DNA from: Lyngbya sp. CCAP 1446/10
GTDB taxonomy: Bacteria > Cyanobacteriota > Cyanobacteriia > Cyanobacteriales > Microcoleaceae
Length of the DNA stretch: 64,000 bases
Assembly (NCBI RefSeq): GCF_026130175.1
Contig: NZ_JAIGNI010000031.1
Span: 1-64,000, forward strand
Reading direction: 5' to 3'
The notes beneath the pieces were generated by a model. The model was given only the letters and a program-made list of their open reading frames with translations. It did not search any database and was not told the DNA's origin. The translations under genes were made by a program, and so were the position numbers. Within the stretch, counting starts at the first letter, position 1. The number at the start of each line of letters is the position of its first letter. Below are positions 60,588 to 64,000 of the stretch, piece after piece.

Positions 60588-61198
60588 TGATAATCCTCCC
60601 CTGAACCTGAAGCAATTTTATAATCTAGACTGGTATTTATTGATGAAATTTCAGGCTGCATGATGTCATATAGCCGTTGGATTCTAGTCACAGTTTGATA
60701 ATGTTTTGTTTCTGCATTACCTGCTGCATCACTATCTAGCACAGGCACACAACTTGCATGAATTTCTTTCTCCATCAAGGCGCGGTGTAAAGCCTGGGGA
60801 GTTGTGAAAGGTACTACCTCAATACGGAGATAATACTTGTTAAAAATTCTGCGAAAATCATTCATCAATGAGTTAAAATCGCGGGGACTCTCTACCGTCA
60901 ACTCTACCTTTAAAACATCACCCTCCGACTCGACTTTCTCCTCTTCCAACACGCCCAAACGCATCACCAAGGACGATCGCACTGCCACCGCATACAGGGT
61001 TATTGCCAGCATTGTACCCATCAATGCTTCCGTCAAGGCCACATCCGCCGCCCCAAACACTGAATATACCAATGCTGCGATCGCACCTAATATGCCGCGA
61101 ATGACTAGGGCATGGTAGGGATTCACCTGAACTACTACCATACAAGCAGCCAAGGGCAACAGCGCAGTTAAGATATAGATATAGCTATCATCATTCAT
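60584..61198 (-). CDS. DUF4040 (MbhD-like) antiporter subunit with C-terminal soluble domain
   Basis: A 204-residue protein. Residues about 1-85 have three spans with VRGILGAIAALVYSVFGAAD and VALTEALMGTMLAITLYAVA, the MbhD/DUF4040 signature normally found at the MnhA C-terminus. Residues about 95-200 are soluble and acidic (LKVELTVESPRDFNSLMND, LRIEVVPFTTPQALHRALME). The gene overlaps subunit B (60584-60587) and subunit G (61195-61198) by four bases each. The soluble tail is characteristic of cyanobacterial versions to my knowledge; its role is unknown. Confidence 0.82.
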   Translation of the reverse strand: MNDDSYIYILTALLPLAACMVVVQVNPYHALVIRGILGAIAALVYSVFGAADVALTEALMGTMLAITLYAVAVRSSLVMRLGVLEEEKVESEGDVLKVELTVESPRDFNSLMNDFRRIFNKYYLRIEVVPFTTPQALHRALMEKEIHASCVPVLDSDAAGNAETKHYQTVTRIQRLYDIMQPEISSINTSLDYKIASGSGEDYQ

Positions 61199-61500
61199 AA
61201 TGTCTCTGTTGGAAACTCCTTCTGATTTTCTGCCTCTTCACTCGAACAGTGTGCAAACACATATCCCAGCATTGTATTCCAGATTGCTAAGGAAATAATT
61301 GCTAAAGTTAGCAGCGGCCATCTACTAGGTATTTTGATCAGCAGCCCGATCACTATTAGCATGGAACCCAAGGTATCCGCAACCGAAAGACTGTGTAACT
61401 TAAATAATACCGATCGCTTGCCGAGTAGGTGAGAAGTTCCCCAAAACCAGAAGAATACTCCTACAACCATCAAGAAATAACTCAAAACATCAATAATCAT
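61195..61500 (-). CDS. mnhG: Mrp-type antiporter subunit G
   Basis: A 101-residue protein with three spans: IDVLSYFLMVVGVFFWFWGT, KLHSLSVADTLGSMLIVIGL and WPLLTLAIISLAIWNTMLGY. The LHSLSVADTLG block is the MnhG signature. The ATG at 61500 overlaps the end of mnhF by four bases; a longer frame starting at 61593 would cover mnhF and is rejected. The acidic tail is EEAENQKEFPTETL. Confidence 0.9.
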   Translation of the reverse strand: MIIDVLSYFLMVVGVFFWFWGTSHLLGKRSVLFKLHSLSVADTLGSMLIVIGLLIKIPSRWPLLTLAIISLAIWNTMLGYVFAHCSSEEAENQKEFPTETL

Positions 61501-61748
61501 AGGTCGTCCAGTCGTTTTATGATATGTGCCAACAGCATTAATCCCGCATTTCCTACGGTGAGGATAATCGCCCCCACAGCGCCAATCATCCAATCATCGC
61601 GCAAGACAGATATGAACAAAGTCATAATTCCTGCCTTTGTGGAAATACTGGCCAATGCCAACATTTTCTGCCAAACATCATCATCCGTCAATGCCTCGTA
61701 CATGGGGATTAGCATCGCTGCAATCATCGCAATTAAGAGCCAATTCAT
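61497..61748 (-). CDS. mnhF: Mrp-type antiporter subunit F
   Basis: An 83-residue protein with three spans. LASISTKAGIMTLFISVLRD and VGAIILTVGNAGLMLLAHI match MnhF, including the polar helix with Thr and Lys. It overlaps mnhE and mnhG by four bases each (61745-61748 and 61497-61500), so all three are translationally coupled. Confidence 0.9.
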   Translation of the reverse strand: MNWLLIAMIAAMLIPMYEALTDDDVWQKMLALASISTKAGIMTLFISVLRDDWMIGAVGAIILTVGNAGLMLLAHIIKRLDDL

Positions 61749-62128
61749 GATTTTTTAATCGGGAAAATCCGGTGAACTTCGTAGCAGCCTTCTTCGTTGT
61801 ATTTCACCACAATTGTTTTGGGTGTAAAGGTGATTAGAAATACATCCAGAAATATCATGATCGGCGATCGTTTCATTTTTGCCTGTTCCAAAATCATGTC
61901 TTCTCCGTTATGGGGACGAATGATAATTTCAAAAGCCTCAATGTATGCTACTGGAATCGCAATCAGGATTTTTTTGAGCATACTTAGCCAATCCTTTATC
62001 CGTTCCGGGGATGTATAGCCGCGGGGGAGGAGAAATGCGATCGCTATACCAATGATGATATTTGGCACAGTGAAATCGGCTGTCAACAAAAACCAAATTG
62101 TCAATCGTAATATCAAACTTCCAATCAT
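61745..62128 (-). CDS. mnhE: Mrp-type antiporter subunit E
   Basis: A 127-residue protein. RLTIWFLLTADFTVPNIIIG, IAIPVAYIEAFEIIIRPHNG and the beta-strand tail FLITFTPKTIVVKYNEEGCY fit MnhE. Two spans are followed by a cytoplasmic domain. It heads the tightly overlapping E-F-G-DUF4040-B block, while a 265-bp gap with a structured repeat separates it from mnhD. Confidence 0.9.
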   Translation of the reverse strand: MIGSLILRLTIWFLLTADFTVPNIIIGIAIAFLLPRGYTSPERIKDWLSMLKKILIAIPVAYIEAFEIIIRPHNGEDMILEQAKMKRSPIMIFLDVFLITFTPKTIVVKYNEEGCYEVHRIFPIKKS

Positions 62129-62232
62129 CTTTTTTCTTTTTTAAACTTCTTGCATAAATATTTCATTGCTGCAACAACCGCAGATATCAGGCAGATAAAC
62201 GGAGACAATTACAAGATAGTTTCTAGTTTTAC

Positions 62233-62344
62233 CAGAAAGAATTGGTTTAAAGCCTCTCTCTTTTAGGGAGCAAATAAAATCAGACAATTCATTACTCCAA
62301 TCCTCTTCCTTCTTTTGTCAACTGTCAACTGTCAACTGTCAACT
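62233..62344 (+). repeat. Structured dispersed repeat, copy C, with GTCAACT tail
   Basis: CCAGAAAGAATTGGTTTAAA, CCTCTCTCTTTTAGGGAG, AATAAAATCAGAC and CATTACTCCAATCCTCTTCC are followed by GTCAACT units to 62344. It interrupts the Mrp operon between mnhD and mnhE. Confidence 0.82.
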
Positions 62345-62393
62345 GAACAGATGTTTCTTACATACCCTTACTGTTAGTGATCGCAATTTCGAT

Positions 62394-63836
62394 TTAACTG
62401 TGGGTTCCTGTCGCTAATGCCATCCAAAAAAGTACGATCAAAGTTAGAGTCATCACACCTACCAGATGATCGAATTGCTCAGGTACACGCGGCAGAGCGA
62501 TCGCTAACCGTTTAATAATTAAAACATAAATCAGCCACCCTATCGCGATCGTGATAAGTGCTTTGATGATGCTTTCAATGGTATAAGCATCTAAGTATAC
62601 TACATTTGCGATAATTAGCCCGCTAATTAAGAGGATGACGGCAGGCCACAAACCGGACTTGACTTCCTGTTTTTCTCCGCGCGGGATAAAGATGAATTTG
62701 GCGAAGGCTATGGCTGTGCCTGCGGCGGCGATATTCATAGGGATTACCTGCCAAGGTGCTACACTTGTTAATGTCAACACTTTAGACCCAAATCCTGCCA
62801 ACAAAGGAAAGCCGGAAATCGATAGACTGGCGATAACTAGGGCAATCCAAAGGTTTGGATCAATCGGTTTAGATTGTAGTTCTTTGAAGTTTCTACTTGG
62901 TAATGAACCTGCAATTAAAAATAGATTGGATTTCACTAAACCGTGAGTCAGCGCATAAAATCCACCGACTTCTGGTGCTGCTAAAATAAAGCCTAACTGG
63001 CCAATTGTGCTGAAGGCTAACATCCGTTTGGTGTCTTTTTCAAAGACGGCATAAAATCCCCCCATCAAGGCTGTTGCTACGCCAAATATTTTGACGATAT
63101 TACCAATATCGTCGGAAATTAAAGCACAGCGCAAGAGAGGTAAAATACTGGCTTTGATGACAATTCCTGAGAGTAAAGCAGATACTGGGGTTTCTGATTC
63201 TGAGTGAGTTAGCGGCAGCCACAATCCCGATACAAAAATCCCCCCTTTGAGCAATAATCCCAGAAAAATCAGGGCTAAGGCTTCTGGTGGCGCACCTTTT
63301 AAGCCGTCAAACAAAAAGGAATTATGTTTTTGATAGACTAGCACTGCGCCTACTAGATAAAATAGCATGGCGGTGTTGCTGATAAATAGATAGCGCAAGG
63401 CTACCCATAAAGAGCGATCGGTGCGAGGATAGGCAATTAACAGAAAAGCTGCTATTCCGCTGACTTCTAGGGCGACATATAAACTGACAAAATCTACACA
63501 GATAAAGGTAGCATTTATACTACCATGCAGAATAATCATCTGGGAGTAAAAAAAGGCTGATTTACCACTGTCCCAACAGTAAAAAATCACGGCAGCAGTT
63601 ACTATGGCATTTGTCAATATAAAGTATGCGCCTAAATGATCTGCGACTACTTGAACGCCGAAATTATCTAGTAACTGTAGTTTAACCGGTGACTTTTCGA
63701 GAAATAGTTGTAGCGCATAGCCGGCCGAAACAAAGGTGACTGCTAAGGCGAGATATTTGTCAAGCTTGGGGAGTAAATAAATGACGAATCCGATAAAAAA
63801 TGGTATGGTCAGCCAAGCGATCGTAATAATATTCAT
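62394..63836 (-). CDS. mnhD: Mrp-type antiporter subunit D (proton-pumping type)
   Basis: A 480-residue NuoN/MrpD-like membrane protein with about fourteen spans. SLYVALEVSGIAAFLLIAYP holds the conserved Glu of TM5, LLKGGIFVSGLWLPLTHSES the Lys of TM7, MLAFSTIGQLGFILAAPE and GFYALTHGLVKSNLFLIAGS further conserved blocks. It forms the ion path of the antiporter. It lies eight bases from the mnhC stop on the same strand. Typical MrpD length. Confidence 0.93.
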   Translation of the reverse strand: MNIITIAWLTIPFFIGFVIYLLPKLDKYLALAVTFVSAGYALQLFLEKSPVKLQLLDNFGVQVVADHLGAYFILTNAIVTAAVIFYCWDSGKSAFFYSQMIILHGSINATFICVDFVSLYVALEVSGIAAFLLIAYPRTDRSLWVALRYLFISNTAMLFYLVGAVLVYQKHNSFLFDGLKGAPPEALALIFLGLLLKGGIFVSGLWLPLTHSESETPVSALLSGIVIKASILPLLRCALISDDIGNIVKIFGVATALMGGFYAVFEKDTKRMLAFSTIGQLGFILAAPEVGGFYALTHGLVKSNLFLIAGSLPSRNFKELQSKPIDPNLWIALVIASLSISGFPLLAGFGSKVLTLTSVAPWQVIPMNIAAAGTAIAFAKFIFIPRGEKQEVKSGLWPAVILLISGLIIANVVYLDAYTIESIIKALITIAIGWLIYVLIIKRLAIALPRVPEQFDHLVGVMTLTLIVLFWMALATGTHS

Positions 63837-63844
63837 GGATGGGT

Positions 63845-64000
63845 TTACGGCGTGTTATTTTTCTCGATCTCGCTGGTTTCCAATGTGGGGTTATCTCGTG
63901 CTAGCTTCATCACACCCACCAGCATCAGGGCTTGAATCGAAAAGCCGATGACGATCGCAGTTAAGATGATCCCCTGGGGAACGGGATCGGCGAAAGCTCT
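63845..64000 (-). CDS. mnhC: Mrp-type antiporter subunit C, 3' part (start beyond the window)
   Basis: Only the last 51 codons are visible, entering at the right edge. DPVPQGIILTAIVIGFSIQA followed by LMLVGVMKLARDNP matches the C-terminal span of NuoK/MnhC proteins. The stop is at 63847-63845. It precedes mnhD by eight bases, so the two are one operon. The missing N-terminus must lie at higher coordinates. Confidence 0.88.
   Translation of the reverse strand, partial: RAFADPVPQGIILTAIVIGFSIQALMLVGVMKLARDNPTLETSEIEKNNTP

Overview
The window is a stretch of cyanobacterial chromosome. Cytochrome b6 and subunit IV (petB, petD), PsaM of photosystem I, CtpA and a cyanobacterial urea-uptake cluster leave little doubt. 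Frequent GCGATCGC (HIP1) octamers and many heptanucleotide tandem arrays and short palindromic repeats point to a filamentous, repeat-rich cyanobacterium of the Microcoleus/Oscillatoria kind. The genus is an inference.

Layout: 1-3.5 kb holds the end of a CheA-type hybrid kinase, a CheW-like protein and a secreted pentapeptide-repeat protein. 3.8-10.3 kb is a minus-strand urea ABC transporter cluster urtA-B-C-(AIM24-like)-D-E, headed by a textbook NtcA promoter. 10.6-15.6 kb has tRNA-Ala(CGC), a HAD hydrolase, a methyltransferase and a sensor kinase. 16.0-21.6 kb is an arsenic island on the minus strand: arsR, a PstS-like protein, an aquaporin, arsH, arsC, arsS and a TVP38 membrane protein, with an operator-like palindrome after arsR. 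21.7-31.3 kb carries a small membrane protein, a pseudogene, a HEAT-repeat protein, a CBS-GAF histidine kinase, a BY-kinase and a GPH sugar transporter. 31.7-46.5 kb is mostly housekeeping and conserved genes (M41-like protease, DUF3598, SAM hydroxide adenosyltransferase, hydrolase, leuS, aat, rpsN, nth, RseP-type protease, GIY-YIG, aldo/keto reductase, ABC-2 permease) plus two Uma2 proteins. 46.9-50.6 kb has a lone radical SAM/SPASM protein, a DUF2500-like protein, terC and the 31-codon psaM. 50.9-57.9 kb carries ctpA divergent from petB-petD, then proB and ndk. 58.8-59.8 kb has a decayed gene and a DUF433/DUF5615 toxin-antitoxin pair. 59.9-64.0 kb is an Mrp-type cation/proton antiporter operon that leaves the window.

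Functionally the window combines nitrogen acquisition under NtcA, arsenic detoxification (arsenate reduction, putative arsenite exit through the aquaporin, organoarsenical chemistry by ArsH and ArsS), photosynthetic electron transport, and alkali-cation homeostasis.

The least explained layer is between the genes. I see at least six families of short repeats: two MITE-like families with terminal inverted repeats, a nested inverted-repeat element, an approximately 80-115 nt structured unit in three copies, a palindromic element that has supplied C-terminal codons of arsH and probably ctpA, and heptamer arrays that supply start or stop codons of several genes. No CRISPR array, rRNA or intact transposase was seen. 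All calls come from reading the sequence; no database search was run.
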